From: an uncultured Roseobacter sp.
GTDB lineage: Bacteria; Pseudomonadota; Alphaproteobacteria; Rhodobacterales; Rhodobacteraceae
Assembly (NCBI GenBank): GCA_947501635.1
Contig: CANMWT010000001.1
Span: forward strand, 124,001-188,000
DNA length: 64,000 nucleotides
Direction: 5' to 3'
The first letter of the stretch is position 1. Each line of letters begins with the position of its first letter. The position numbers and the translations under genes are program-made. A model generated the notes under the pieces. The model saw only the letters and a program-made list of their open reading frames with translations. It did no database searches and was not told the origin of the DNA. This document shows, one piece after another, positions 18,813 to 27,748 of this stretch.

Positions 18813-19514
18813 TCAATCGGGGGCCAGCATGTAACCCGCACCACGCACAGTCTGCAGATAGCGCGGTTGCTTGGGGTCCGATTCTATTTTCCGGCGCAAC
18901 CGGGTGATCTGCACATCAACCGCCCGCTCCTGTGCCTGACCACGGTCCCGCCCCAGTTCCTCAACCAGCTTCGCGCGGCTGATCGCCTCATGACAACTGC
19001 CCGAGAAAATCTTCATCAGTTGCATCTCGGTTGCCGTCAGCCGCACCAGATCCTCGCCCTGCCACATTTCACCGCGCTCCATATCATAGCGGATCGGACC
19101 AAGCGTCAGCACCTTCGGTGTCGCCTCGTCCATCGGGGTTTCGGGCACACGTCGCAATATCGCATTGATGCGCAGCAATAGCTCTTTAGGCTCGAAAGGT
19201 TTTGCAAGATAGTCGTCGGCTCCTGCCTCCAGACCTTCGATGCGGTTGTTGGTGTCGCCCTTCGCGGTTAGCAGCAAAACAGGCACCGGATTGTCCGCGC
19301 GCAACGCGCGTGTAAAGGCGATGCCATCCTCGCCCGGCATCATGACATCCAGAACGATCAGGTCAAAATCCAATCCCGACAGAATGCGCCGGGCATGGGC
19401 GGCATCGCGTGCGGCTGTGACCAGAAAGCCGTTGCGCATCAGAAATTTCTGTAAAAGGGTCCTGATCCGTTCGTCGTCGTCGACGATCAACAGGTGCGCA
19501 TCAAAATCACTCAT
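18813..19514 (-). CDS. petR: OmpR-family response regulator, PetR-like
   Basis: 233 residues: receiver domain (about 7-120) with acidic pocket VDDDE, phosphoacceptor Asp56 in LDVMMPGEDG, LLTAKGD and YLAKPFEPKELLLR, then a C-terminal winged helix (about 135-230) with RAVDVQITRLRRKIE and TVRGAGYML. The pairing with a MarR-type gene just upstream (4-base overlap) is the petP-petR arrangement known from Rhodobacter capsulatus, where petR affects expression of the cytochrome bc1 operon. Here petABC lies about 9 kb away. No sensor kinase is adjacent. The symbol rests on gene order and family. Confidence 0.8.
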   Translation of the reverse strand: MSDFDAHLLIVDDDERIRTLLQKFLMRNGFLVTAARDAAHARRILSGLDFDLIVLDVMMPGEDGIAFTRALRADNPVPVLLLTAKGDTNNRIEGLEAGADDYLAKPFEPKELLLRINAILRRVPETPMDEATPKVLTLGPIRYDMERGEMWQGEDLVRLTATEMQLMKIFSGSCHEAISRAKLVEELGRDRGQAQERAVDVQITRLRRKIESDPKQPRYLQTVRGAGYMLAPD

Positions 19515-20023
19515 GATCCGGTATCCTTCAGCCGCATGTAGGCGTAGCGCATTTCCGGGTCCATCATTGCTTCCAGCACCTTGCGGAAACCCGCGACAGA
19601 CTCGGGCCCGGCCTCCCGGAAAGCCATGCGCATTCGCGAACGCTGAGCATCTGAAAGTTTTTGCTCCAGTGCTTCTCCGTCTGCAGTCAAAAACAAGTGC
19701 CTTTCGCGTTTGTCGAGCTTGCCGACCCTGCTTTCGACCAAACCATCTTCAATCAGCGTACGCAATACACGGTTCAGCGATTGTTTGGTGACGCCAAGAA
19801 TGCTCAGCAGATTGTTGACCGTGGTGCCGGGGGCGCGTTTTATGAAATGCACGGCGCGATGATGTGCCCGGCCATAGGCCAGGTCGGCCAGAATGCGATC
19901 CGGATCAGCGGTAAATCCGCGATAGGCGAAAAACATCGCCTCGATCCCCTGCCGCAGCTGTTCGTCGGTTAAAAACAGCAGGTTCTCGCCGCTGTGGACA
20001 GGTCCTGTTCTCCCGTCTGCCAT
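19511..20023 (-). CDS. petP: MarR-family transcriptional regulator, PetP-like
   Basis: 170-residue MarR-type winged-helix regulator; the DNA-binding region includes TTVNNLLSILGVTKQSLNRV and the wing KLDKRERHLFLTADGE. ATG 20023 is chosen; an in-frame TTG at 20035 would add four residues. It overlaps the response-regulator gene by 4 bases, matching petP-petR of Rhodobacter. A palindrome at 20063-20081 in its upstream region may be an operator for autoregulation (inference). Confidence 0.78.
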   Translation of the reverse strand: MADGRTGPVHSGENLLFLTDEQLRQGIEAMFFAYRGFTADPDRILADLAYGRAHHRAVHFIKRAPGTTVNNLLSILGVTKQSLNRVLRTLIEDGLVESRVGKLDKRERHLFLTADGEALEQKLSDAQRSRMRMAFREAGPESVAGFRKVLEAMMDPEMRYAYMRLKDTGS

Positions 20024-20062
20024 GAAACGCCCCAATTTTACCGATCACATTATGGGCAGCTT

Positions 20063-20081
20063 ATGTCAGTGTTGTTGACAT
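20063..20081. promoter_or_regulatory. Inverted repeat in petP-ilvE intergenic region
   Basis: ATGTCA-N7-TGACAT, a perfect 6-bp inverted repeat 40 bases upstream of the petP-like start and 112 bases upstream of ilvE. MarR proteins bind palindromes of this size, so it could be an operator for the adjacent PetP-like protein; this is inference from position. Confidence 0.4.
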
Positions 20082-20192
20082 TCCAAGGGCGAAGAGATAT
20101 CGAATCGCAGGTTTTGCGCAATATTATGACCGGATCGGACTTAACTGCGCAACTTTTGGAAATATGGCTTTGGCATCAGGGAAGGAAAGACC

Positions 20193-21062
20193 ATGGCAGG
20201 CGCTTACAACGACCGGGACGGACACATCTGGATGGACGGCAAAATGGTGGATTGGCGCGAGGCTAATGTGCACATCCTGACCCATGCCATGCACTACGCA
20301 TCCTCAGTCTTTGAGGGTGAACGCGCCTATGGCGGCAAGATTTTCAAAAGCCGCGCACATTCCGAGCGCCTGAAGCGGTCCGCCGAGATGATCGATTTCG
20401 ACATTCCCTACACTGTCGACGAGATCGAAGCGGCCAAGAACGACGTGCTGAAAGCATCAGGCCTCAAAGACGCTTATGTTCGCGCGATTGCATGGCGCGG
20501 TGCCGGTGAGGACATGGGCGTCGCCTCCGCAAAGAACCCCGTCCGCATGGCCATTGCAGCCTGGGAGTGGGGCGCATACTACGGCGACGCCAAGATGAAG
20601 GGGGCCAAGCTTGATATCTCCAAATGGAAACGCCCCAGCCCCGAAACGATCCCCAGCCACGCCAAGGCGGCCGGGCTTTACATGATCTGCACCATGTCAA
20701 AACATGCCGCCGAGGCCAAAGGGTGTTCGGATGCTATGATGTTTGACTACCGTGGCTATGTTGCGGAAGCGACCGGTGCGAATATCTTCTTTGTGAAAGA
20801 CGGCGAGGTGCATACTCCGGACCCTGACTGCTTTCTTAACGGGATCACCCGCCAGACCGTGATCGGCATGCTCAAAGACCGTCAGGTCAAGGTGCATGAA
20901 CGCCATATCATGCCCGAGGAACTGGAAGGTTTCGAGCAGTGCTGGCTGACCGGTACAGCGGCCGAAGTCACGCCCGTCGGCCAGATCGGCGACTACAACT
21001 TCGAAGTGGGTGCGCTGACCCGGGATGTGGCGGAAAGCTACGAGAAACTGGTGCGCAGCTGA
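20193..21062 (+). CDS. ilvE: Branched-chain amino acid aminotransferase
   Basis: 289-residue class IV PLP aminotransferase that makes or degrades leucine, isoleucine and valine. HAMHYASSVFEGERAY and the probable PLP lysine in IPSHAKAAGLY (Lys158) are visible, as are YVAEATGANIFFV and LNGITRQTVI. AAGGAAAG precedes the ATG. It is divergent from petP-petR; a small NTF2-like gene follows after 6 bases. Family is firm and the BCAA substrate likely. Confidence 0.92.
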   Translation: MAGAYNDRDGHIWMDGKMVDWREANVHILTHAMHYASSVFEGERAYGGKIFKSRAHSERLKRSAEMIDFDIPYTVDEIEAAKNDVLKASGLKDAYVRAIAWRGAGEDMGVASAKNPVRMAIAAWEWGAYYGDAKMKGAKLDISKWKRPSPETIPSHAKAAGLYMICTMSKHAAEAKGCSDAMMFDYRGYVAEATGANIFFVKDGEVHTPDPDCFLNGITRQTVIGMLKDRQVKVHERHIMPEELEGFEQCWLTGTAAEVTPVGQIGDYNFEVGALTRDVAESYEKLVRS

Positions 21063-21068
21063 CCTTCT

Positions 21069-21428
21069 GTGGACTACGCAGCTTTTGCCACAGAGTGGGA
21101 GGCGGCGTGGAACGCCCATGCGCTGGACCGCATCCTCGCCCATTACAGCGAGGATGTGGTGTTTCGCTCACATAAAGCGATGCGTTTGGTCGGACAGGGC
21201 GAGTTGCGCGGCCGCGCGGCCCTGCGGGCCTATTGGGCCAAAGCGCTCGACGCGCAGCCTGACCTGTCTTTTGTGGTTGTGGATGTGTTTCACGGCCACG
21301 GTATGGTGGTCATCACCTATCGCAACCAGAACAACGTGCTTGCAGCTGAAACGCTCCGTTTCGGGCTCGACGGCTTGATTGTCGAGGCCTCAGCCTGTCA
21401 CAGCAGGGGGCCGTCGGGCGTGTTTTGA
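21069..21428 (+). CDS. NTF2/SnoaL-like small protein
   Basis: 119-residue cone-fold protein recognised by AFATEWEAAWNAHALDRILA, the YSEDVVFRS strand and ELRGRAALRAYW, a pattern of the SnoaL/nuclear transport factor 2 superfamily. The start is a GTG 6 bases after ilvE with a weak ribosome site, so translation probably depends on ilvE. Members are isomerases, hydrolases or ligand binders, and function here is unknown. Confidence 0.75.
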   Translation: MDYAAFATEWEAAWNAHALDRILAHYSEDVVFRSHKAMRLVGQGELRGRAALRAYWAKALDAQPDLSFVVVDVFHGHGMVVITYRNQNNVLAAETLRFGLDGLIVEASACHSRGPSGVF

Positions 21429-21471
21429 CGCGTTTTTGGCTGGCGTTGCGGGCGCGCGCTCCGATAGCTGG

Positions 21472-22446
21472 TCAGGGCGTTCCGGATGGCGGCACATTTG
21501 GTTTTGACTTGCTACGGTCCAATCCCAGTTGCCGTTCACGCCAGATGATAAGGACACCGCCCGCGATCACCAGGCTCGCGCCCAGAACAATTGCCCCTGT
21601 CGGAACTTCTCCAAAGGCCACATAGCCGATCAGGCTGGCGAAAATCATCGACGCATAGTCGAAAGGTGCCAGCATTGACGCGCTGCCAAAGCGGTAGGAC
21701 GCCGTGACCATGATCTGTGCCACGCCACCGATTAACCCCGACAGCACAAGTACAGCCAGCACCCACATCGCAGGAGAGGTCCATTCCAGTGCGGCAAGGC
21801 CGGTGGCCCAGCCCAGCGGCAGGGTCAGAAGCGCGAGTGTGCTTGCCGTCATTGAAAAGTAGAAAACGATCGCCGCTGTTGTATCGGTCTGGACCAGCCG
21901 CCGCACGTGGATTTGCACCATCGCCCGCAGGATTGATGCAACAAGCACCATAATCGCGCCGAGCGTGGCGCCTGTGGTGAGGTCTGCACTGCCGACGGAC
22001 AACCGTGGCGCAATCACGATACTGACGCCGACAAGCCCGAGTGCGACTGCTGACAGCCGGACGATCCGAACACGTTCCCCCAGAAAAAGGGCCGCGAACA
22101 GCACTGCAAACATAGGCGTGGCATAGCCAATCGCGGTGACCTCCGGCAGCGGTAGAAGGCCGAGCCCTGCAAATGTCAGCCCCATGGCCGAGGTGCCGAA
22201 GATGCCACGCCAGACGTGCCCCATCAGGTTTGATGGCACCAGTCCTTCGCGTACCTGCCCGCGTTGCCAGAGCCACGCCATGATGACGGGCAGGGCAAAG
22301 AAAGACCGGAAAAAGACTGCCTGACCGGGGGGCACATGTTCGGACGCGACCTTGATAAGTGCGGCCATGACCATGAACAAAAACACTGCCATAAGCTTGA
22401 GCGTGATTGCCAAGCCGGGTTTGTTTTGCCTGAGATCCTGAGCCAT
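21472..22446 (-). CDS. EamA/DMT-family transporter
   Basis: 324-residue inner-membrane protein with about ten hydrophobic segments in two homologous EamA halves, beginning LKLMAVFLFMVMAALIK and with the second half starting near GATLGAIMVLVASILRAMVQ. Proteins of this drug/metabolite transporter family usually export amino acids or metabolites, or import nucleotide precursors. It is 45 bases downstream of aroC on the same strand but is probably unrelated to it in function. Substrate unknown. Confidence 0.85.
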   Translation of the reverse strand: MAQDLRQNKPGLAITLKLMAVFLFMVMAALIKVASEHVPPGQAVFFRSFFALPVIMAWLWQRGQVREGLVPSNLMGHVWRGIFGTSAMGLTFAGLGLLPLPEVTAIGYATPMFAVLFAALFLGERVRIVRLSAVALGLVGVSIVIAPRLSVGSADLTTGATLGAIMVLVASILRAMVQIHVRRLVQTDTTAAIVFYFSMTASTLALLTLPLGWATGLAALEWTSPAMWVLAVLVLSGLIGGVAQIMVTASYRFGSASMLAPFDYASMIFASLIGYVAFGEVPTGAIVLGASLVIAGGVLIIWRERQLGLDRSKSKPNVPPSGTP

Positions 22447-22491
22447 GCCGTCTCTCTGCGCCTTGCCGCAGAAAAGATCAAGCAGCGCGGG

Positions 22492-23595
22492 TCAACTGCC
22501 GATGACGCCCTGGTTTACGCCGATCTGACCACGATGCAGTAACAGATGATCCAGCAAGACGCAGGCCATCATCGCTTCGCCCACGGGGACCGCACGGATG
22601 CCGACGCAAGGGTCGTGGCGACCCTTGGTGATAATCTCGGTGTCTTCGCCCGTTTTGGTGATCGTCTTGCGTGTTGTCAGTATGCTTGACGTCGGTTTGA
22701 CCGCGAAGCGGACGACCACATCCTGTCCTGTGCTGATGCCCCCCAATATGCCCCCCGCGTGGTTCGAGGAATAGACCGGGCCGTCGGGGCCCATCGAAAT
22801 CTCATCGGCGTTCAGTTCCCCGGTCAGCATAGCCGCAGACATCCCCTCGCCGATCTCGACGCCTTTCACGGCGTTGATACTCATCATCGCCGCGGCCAGA
22901 TCGGTATCCAGCTTGCCATAGACCGGTGCGCCGAGGCCCGCGGGGACACCGCGCGCCGTGACTTCGATAACAGCGCCCACAGAACTGCCCGACTTTCGCA
23001 GCCCGTCGAGATAGGTCGCCCAGTCGCTGGCGGCCTGTGCATCAGGTGTCCAGAAGGGGTTGGCGTCGATCTGGTCCCAGTCAAACCGGTCGCGGTCGAT
23101 CTCATGGCTGCCCATGCGCGTCATGTACCCTCTGATTTCAAGCCGCGGTGCCAGAACCTTCAGCGCTTCGCGTGCAAGTCCGCCCGCCGCCACGCGCGCT
23201 GCTGTTTCGCGCGCTGATGAACGCCCGCCGCCACGGTAGTCGCGAACGCCATACTTCTGGAAATAGGTGATGTCTGCGTGGCCGGGGCGGAATTTGTCTT
23301 TGATGTCACCGTAGTCTTTCGAGCGCTGGTCCGTGTTCTCGATCATCAGTTGCACCGGTGTACCGGTGGTCACACCTTCGAAGGTGCCGGAAAGGATTTT
23401 GACCTCGTCGGCTTCGCGCCTTTGGGTTGTGTATTTGTTCTGGCCGGGTTTGCGTTTGTCCAACCAGTGCTGGATCATACTTTCGTCAATCGCAACACCC
23501 GGTGGGCAGCCGTCCACCGTGGCACCCAGGGCGGGCCCGTGGCTTTCACCCCATGTGGTGACGCGGAAAAGATGGCCAAAACTGTTCATCGACAT
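22492..23595 (-). CDS. aroC: Chorismate synthase
   Basis: 367-residue enzyme converting EPSP to chorismate with reduced FMN, the last common step of aromatic amino acid synthesis. The three family signatures are visible: [26 protein letters not shown] and [20 protein letters not shown] 23595 is supported by AGGAG about 8 bases upstream; the ATG at 23589 also fits, while the longer frame to 23670 lacks support. It is divergent from the TPP-riboswitch operon. Confidence 0.96.
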   Translation of the reverse strand: MSMNSFGHLFRVTTWGESHGPALGATVDGCPPGVAIDESMIQHWLDKRKPGQNKYTTQRREADEVKILSGTFEGVTTGTPVQLMIENTDQRSKDYGDIKDKFRPGHADITYFQKYGVRDYRGGGRSSARETAARVAAGGLAREALKVLAPRLEIRGYMTRMGSHEIDRDRFDWDQIDANPFWTPDAQAASDWATYLDGLRKSGSSVGAVIEVTARGVPAGLGAPVYGKLDTDLAAAMMSINAVKGVEIGEGMSAAMLTGELNADEISMGPDGPVYSSNHAGGILGGISTGQDVVVRFAVKPTSSILTTRKTITKTGEDTEIITKGRHDPCVGIRAVPVGEAMMACVLLDHLLLHRGQIGVNQGVIGS

Positions 23596-23691
23596 CGGGA
23601 TGCTCCTTTGAGACAGGTGCTTAGCTGCGCGGGGCGTGCGCCTCAAGCCCTTATCGCTTGCCATTCCCACGCCAGCGTACTACGTCCGTAT

Positions 23692-23779
23692 GTACCTCGG
23701 GGGGCCTTTTAGGCTGAGATGCACCGTCTGTGCGGACCCGTAGAACCTGAACCGGTTAGAACCGGCGGAGGGAAGGTGA
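23692..23779 (+). ncRNA. TPP riboswitch (thi-box)
   Basis: Upstream of thiB. The aptamer core is recognisable: CTCGGGGGGCC, then GGCTGAGATG, GACCCGTAGAACCTGA, then CCGGTTAGAACCGG and CGGAGGGAAG, matching the conserved THI element. The terminal P1 helix is formed by ACCT at 23694 and AGGT at 23774. About 50 bases separate it from the thiB start; no obvious U-tract terminator follows, so control is probably at translation initiation (inference). Confidence 0.95.
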
Positions 23780-23827
23780 GCGTATCATCCTCTTTCGCCG
23801 TTCGACGCATTTTGAAAGGGATTGAAC

Positions 23828-24808
23828 ATGCGTAGAACTCTTATTGCTGCTGGCATTGCATTGGCAACACAGGCAGGGGCGGACACGCCCGTGCTGACCG
23901 TTTATGCGGGCGACTACTTTACGTCTGAGTGGGGCCCGGGCCCTATCATCGAAACCGAATTCGAGAAACTCTGCGAATGTGATCTGCAGTGGTCGACGGG
24001 TGATCTTTTGCCACGGCTGCTGCTGGAAGGGGAGCGGACCAAGGCCGATGTGGTTATTGGCCTCACGTCGGATGTGACTGCTCGGGCACGTGCGACCGAG
24101 CTGTTCACGGTGCACGGTCAGGACAACAGTGCCTTGACGCTGCCGATCGACTGGACGGATGACACCTTCCTTCCGTTCAACTATGGCCACACGGCTTTTA
24201 TCTACAATGAGACCACAATGGATGCGCCCCCGGCTTCGTTCGATGCGTTGCTGGAAATGCCCGACGATGTGAAAATCGTGATACAGGACCCGCGCACGTC
24301 GATCTCTGGTCTGGCGCTGGTTTTGTGGGTGCAGGCAGTCTACGGCGAGCGATCTGCTGACGTGTGGGCAAAGCTCGCCCCGAAAATTCTGACCGTGACC
24401 AAGGACTGGTCGGCAAGCTACGGTCTTTTCACCGATGGCGAAGCAGACATGGTGTTAAGCTACACGACATCTCCGGCCTACCACATGTTCGCCGAGGAGG
24501 ATTTCACCAAGAAGGCGGCGATCTTCCCCGAAGGCCACTACTTCATGGTCGAGACGGTGGGCAAGATCGCGGCGACCGATCAGCCGGAACTGGCTGACAA
24601 ATTCATGGCCTACGTCATGTCGCGGGACTTCCAGGCGATGATCCCCACGGCAAACTGGTCACTGCCGTCAGCGCTGCCGCAGTCCGACTGGCCCGAAGGC
24701 TGGTCCGAACTGCCCCTGCCGGAGAAGGTTCTCTTCTACTCGGAAACCGAAGCGGCTGCGCTTCAGGCAGAGGCCATCGAGACATGGCGCAACGCGCTCA
24801 GCCAATAA
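23828..24808 (+). CDS. thiB: Thiamine ABC transporter, periplasmic binding protein
   Basis: 326-residue exported solute-binding protein (signal peptide MRRTLIAAGIALATQAGA). The mature part begins LTVYAGDYFTSEWGPG and contains TKADVVIGL, FLPFNYGHTAFIY and GEADMVLSYTTSPAYH, features of the TbpA/ThiB family that captures thiamine and its phosphates. AAGGG precedes ATG 23828. It is first gene after the TPP riboswitch and overlaps thiP by 25 bases. Confidence 0.93.
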   Translation: MRRTLIAAGIALATQAGADTPVLTVYAGDYFTSEWGPGPIIETEFEKLCECDLQWSTGDLLPRLLLEGERTKADVVIGLTSDVTARARATELFTVHGQDNSALTLPIDWTDDTFLPFNYGHTAFIYNETTMDAPPASFDALLEMPDDVKIVIQDPRTSISGLALVLWVQAVYGERSADVWAKLAPKILTVTKDWSASYGLFTDGEADMVLSYTTSPAYHMFAEEDFTKKAAIFPEGHYFMVETVGKIAATDQPELADKFMAYVMSRDFQAMIPTANWSLPSALPQSDWPEGWSELPLPEKVLFYSETEAAALQAEAIETWRNALSQ

Positions 24809-26340
24809 GTGGCAGTGCAGGAGCCGTTGCGGGCAGCTTTGTTATCGCAGCGGTTCTGGCTGCTTTTGTAGGGATTGCCCTGCGCGCCGAACCCGGCGCA
24901 GGGCTGGGGCCTGCCGAATGGCAGGCCGTCCGTTTTACAGTAGTTCAGGCCGCCCTGTCTGCGCTGATCTCTGTTTTGCTGGCCGTACCGTTGGCGCGCG
25001 CGCTGGCGCGCCGTCAGATGCCGGGGCGTCGGATGCTGATTACGCTGTTGGGCGCTCCGTTTATCTTGCCGGTCATCGTGGCCGTTCTGGGTTTGCTTGC
25101 CATCTTTGGGCGCAATGGTTGGGTTAACCTCGCGCTGGACGCCTTAGGTTTGCCCACTGTATCGATCTACGGGTTGCATGGCGTGGTTCTGGCGCATGTG
25201 TTTTTCAATTTGCCGTTGGCGACACGGCTGCTTCTGCAGGGTTGGCAGAGCATTCCCGCCGAGAGGTTCCGGCTAGCTGCACAGCTTGATCTGCCCCCTT
25301 GGATGGTGTTTCGCAGTCTCGAAATGCCGATGCTTTTGCGCATTCTTCCCGGTGCGGCGGCCCTGATTTTTGTGATTTGCCTGACCAGCTTTGCCGTTGC
25401 GCTGACGTTGGGTGGCGGGCCACGGGCCACGACAATTGAACTGGCAATCTATCAGGCGTTCCGTTTTGATTTTGACTTGGCGAAGGCCGCGTGGTTGTCG
25501 GTTGTGCAGCTTGTGCTGGCTGGCGGGGCGGCTGGCATTGCACTTTGGATGATCCCGCAGATTCCGCTGACCGGCGGGCTGGACCGCCCCGTCCGGCGTT
25601 GGGATGCAAAAGGTGGGGGTCAACGGGTGTTGGATGTGCTGGCAATTCTGCTGGGCTCCGCGTTTTTGCTGCTGCCGCTTGTCTCTGTCGCCCTGTCCGG
25701 CCTAGCGGGGCTGGAGGCAGTTCCGGCATCCGTGTGGCGATCAGCGGGGGTGTCGCTGTGGGTCGCTGGGCTGAGTGTTTGCGTCCTTTTGATCCTCGCG
25801 CTGCCGCTTGCCGGCTGGATCGCGACCCGCGCGCGCGGCAGTGTCGAGGCAATCGGCCTTCTGGGGTTATCCGCTTCGCCCCTGATGATCGGGACAGGCT
25901 GGTTCATCCTGATAAATCCCATTGCTGATCCGGTCAGTCTGTCCTTGCCGGTTACCGCTGTGGTGAATGCATTGATGGCTTTGCCCTTTGCGCTGCGCAT
26001 ACTTGTACCCGTGCTGCGCGAGACGCTCGACAGTCAGGGCAGGCTTTGCCTGACGCTTGGGATGCAGGGGTGGGCGGCTTGGGTCTGGGTGTTGTTGCCC
26101 CGCGCGCGACCGCAGATCGGTTTTGCCGCCGGGTTGACAGGTGCTTTGTCGGTTGGTGATCTTGGTGTTATTGCCCTTTTTGCAGACCCTGACCGGACAA
26201 CGCTGCCTTTGCAGATGTACCGCCTGATGGGGGCCTATCAGACAGAGGCGGCGGCCGGCGCGGCGTTGATTCTGCTGTCGATGGCGCTGGCGATCTTTTG
26301 GCTCTGCGACAAAGGGGGGCGGTACAGTGCTCACGCTTGA
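24784..26340 (+). CDS. thiP: Thiamine ABC transporter permease
   Basis: 518-residue inner-membrane protein with two fused permease halves, each with an EAA-type loop, for example ERFRLAAQLDLPPWMVFRSL in the first half and SQGRLCLTLGMQGWAAWVWV in the second. This fused form is typical of ThiP. It overlaps thiB and thiQ, consistent with one riboswitch-controlled transcript. Confidence 0.92.
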   Translation: MAQRAQPISGSAGAVAGSFVIAAVLAAFVGIALRAEPGAGLGPAEWQAVRFTVVQAALSALISVLLAVPLARALARRQMPGRRMLITLLGAPFILPVIVAVLGLLAIFGRNGWVNLALDALGLPTVSIYGLHGVVLAHVFFNLPLATRLLLQGWQSIPAERFRLAAQLDLPPWMVFRSLEMPMLLRILPGAAALIFVICLTSFAVALTLGGGPRATTIELAIYQAFRFDFDLAKAAWLSVVQLVLAGGAAGIALWMIPQIPLTGGLDRPVRRWDAKGGGQRVLDVLAILLGSAFLLLPLVSVALSGLAGLEAVPASVWRSAGVSLWVAGLSVCVLLILALPLAGWIATRARGSVEAIGLLGLSASPLMIGTGWFILINPIADPVSLSLPVTAVVNALMALPFALRILVPVLRETLDSQGRLCLTLGMQGWAAWVWVLLPRARPQIGFAAGLTGALSVGDLGVIALFADPDRTTLPLQMYRLMGAYQTEAAAGAALILLSMALAIFWLCDKGGRYSAHA

Positions 26341-27022
26341 CGGGCTACACATACGTCAGGGCAGTTTTGAACTGAAGGCCGATCTGAGCATTGGTCAAGG
26401 TCGCAAGGTTGCAGTGATCGGCCCGTCAGGGGCCGGCAAGTCGACTTTGCTGGGAGCCTTGGGCGGATTTGTCGATATCGTTGCGGGCCGCATGATCTGT
26501 GCCGGCGAGGACATGGCCAAGGCGCCGCCAGGCGCGCGACCGATCGCAATGCTGTTTCAGGACAACAACATGTTTCCGCATCTGACCATCCGGCAGAACG
26601 TCGGGTTGGGCCTGCGCTCCAACCTGCGGCTGAGCGCCAAAGATGAGCAGCAGGTGCAGACAGCGATTGACCGTGTCGGCCTGAGCGGTCTGGAGGGGCG
26701 CAGGCCCGCAGCCCTGTCCGGAGGGCAGCAAAGCCGCGCGGCACTGGCCCGCGTTCTGGTTCAGAACAAACCGCTTTTGCTGCTGGATGAACCTTTCGCG
26801 GCGCTTGGACCAGCGTTGCGGCAAGAAATGCTTGATCTGGTGAAAGATCTGGTTGCCGAAACGGGTGCGACGCTTCTGATGGTCACCCACGCGCCCGAAG
26901 ACGTGGCACGCATTGCCGACGATGTGGTCTTTGTTGACGAGGGTCGCGCGCAGGCGCCGGTTCCGGCGGCGGAGCTCATGGCAAACCCGCCGCCGGCGTT
27001 GCGGGCCTATCTAGGCAGCTGA
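26327..27022 (+). CDS. thiQ: Thiamine ABC transporter ATP-binding protein
   Basis: 231-residue ABC ATPase: Walker A GPSGAGKST, Q-loop in MLFQDNNMFPHLT, signature LSGGQQSRAALARVLV and Walker B LLLLDEPFAAL. The NNMFPHLT segment is characteristic of ThiQ. The GTG start at 26327 overlaps thiP by 14 bases. It is convergent with ribH and the two 3' ends overlap by 12 bases. Confidence 0.92.
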   Translation: MLTLDGLHIRQGSFELKADLSIGQGRKVAVIGPSGAGKSTLLGALGGFVDIVAGRMICAGEDMAKAPPGARPIAMLFQDNNMFPHLTIRQNVGLGLRSNLRLSAKDEQQVQTAIDRVGLSGLEGRRPAALSGGQQSRAALARVLVQNKPLLLLDEPFAALGPALRQEMLDLVKDLVAETGATLLMVTHAPEDVARIADDVVFVDEGRAQAPVPAAELMANPPPALRAYLGS

Positions 27023-27463
27023 TGCCGACCGCTGCGGTAAGGCGTCGCGCGCCTTGACGATACCCAGCGCCGCTTGGGCGGCTTCGCGCCCTTTGGTGAC
27101 AAAATGCGCGCGGTATATGCCGGTGTGGTGGTCCGTCTCCTGGTAGTGGTGCGGTGTCAGCGACACCGACAGGACAGGAACGCCAGTATCCAGTCCGGCG
27201 CGCATCAGCCCGTCCACCACCGATTGCGCCACAAAATCGTGGCGGTAGATGCCGCCGTCGACGACGAATGCAGCACAGATGACAGCGTCATAGGCCCCGC
27301 TGGCCGCCAGATCACGGGCCATCAACGGCATCTCGAAGGCACCTGGCACGTCGTAAACGTCGATCTGGGACATTGGAATGATTTCAGTAAAGCCATCATA
27401 GGCGCGGTCCACGATATCAGCGTGCCACTGCGCTTTGACAAAGGCGTAACGGGTGTGTGTCAT
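27011..27463 (-). CDS. ribH: 6,7-dimethyl-8-ribityllumazine synthase (RibH2-like)
   Basis: 150-residue lumazine synthase, the penultimate step of riboflavin synthesis. Visible motifs are IPMSQIDVYDVPGAFEMP, AVICAAFVVDGGIYRHDFV and GLMRAGLDTGVPVLSVSLTP. The lack of an N-terminal extension and the HHYQETDHH segment resemble the RibH2 type described in Brucella and rhizobia. ATG 27463 has AGGAG upstream. It is controlled by an FMN riboswitch on the same strand and stands alone, with no other rib genes nearby. Convergent with thiQ. Confidence 0.92.
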   Translation of the reverse strand: MTHTRYAFVKAQWHADIVDRAYDGFTEIIPMSQIDVYDVPGAFEMPLMARDLAASGAYDAVICAAFVVDGGIYRHDFVAQSVVDGLMRAGLDTGVPVLSVSLTPHHYQETDHHTGIYRAHFVTKGREAAQAALGIVKARDALPQRSASAA

Positions 27464-27515
27464 TTTGATCTCCTTTACATGGTCAGACACGTCCACCCAA
27501 GGCGATCACGACTGC

Positions 27516-27538
27516 GCACGGCCCTTCGGGCCGCGTGC
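27516..27538 (-). promoter_or_regulatory. Stem-loop between FMN riboswitch and ribH
   Basis: GC-rich hairpin (GGCCC / GGGCC core with flanking GCAC / GTGC) just after the aptamer in transcription direction. No T run follows, so it may be part of the expression platform acting on translation or transcription; the mechanism is not clear. Confidence 0.5.
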
Positions 27539-27544
27539 AAGCGC

Positions 27545-27681
27545 ATTCTCTTTCATCCGGACTGTAACCGTCGGCTCCGGCCTTGCACCGGATCTGCTGA
27601 CACCCCGAAACGGGGCCGCTCGCGGGCTCGCAGACGATGCCTGCATACCGCCGGTGGGGAATTCCGCCCCGCCCTGAGAAT
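27545..27681 (-). ncRNA. FMN riboswitch (RFN element)
   Basis: On the minus strand the conserved RFN blocks occur in order: AGGGCGGGGCGGAATTCCCC, ACCGGCGGTATG, GCCCGCGAGC, GTCAGCAGATCCGGTG, CCGGAGCCGACGGTTACAGT and CCGGATGAAAGAGAAT. The closing helix pairs ATTCTC (27681-27676) with GAGAAT (27550-27545). It lies about 80 bases upstream of ribH and would repress it when FMN is abundant. Confidence 0.96.
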
Positions 27682-27748
27682 AGCGGCAACTTGCCAAGTC
27701 AGGCAAAACCCTGCAAGACCGAAAGCGACACAAAGCAAGGGCAAAACG

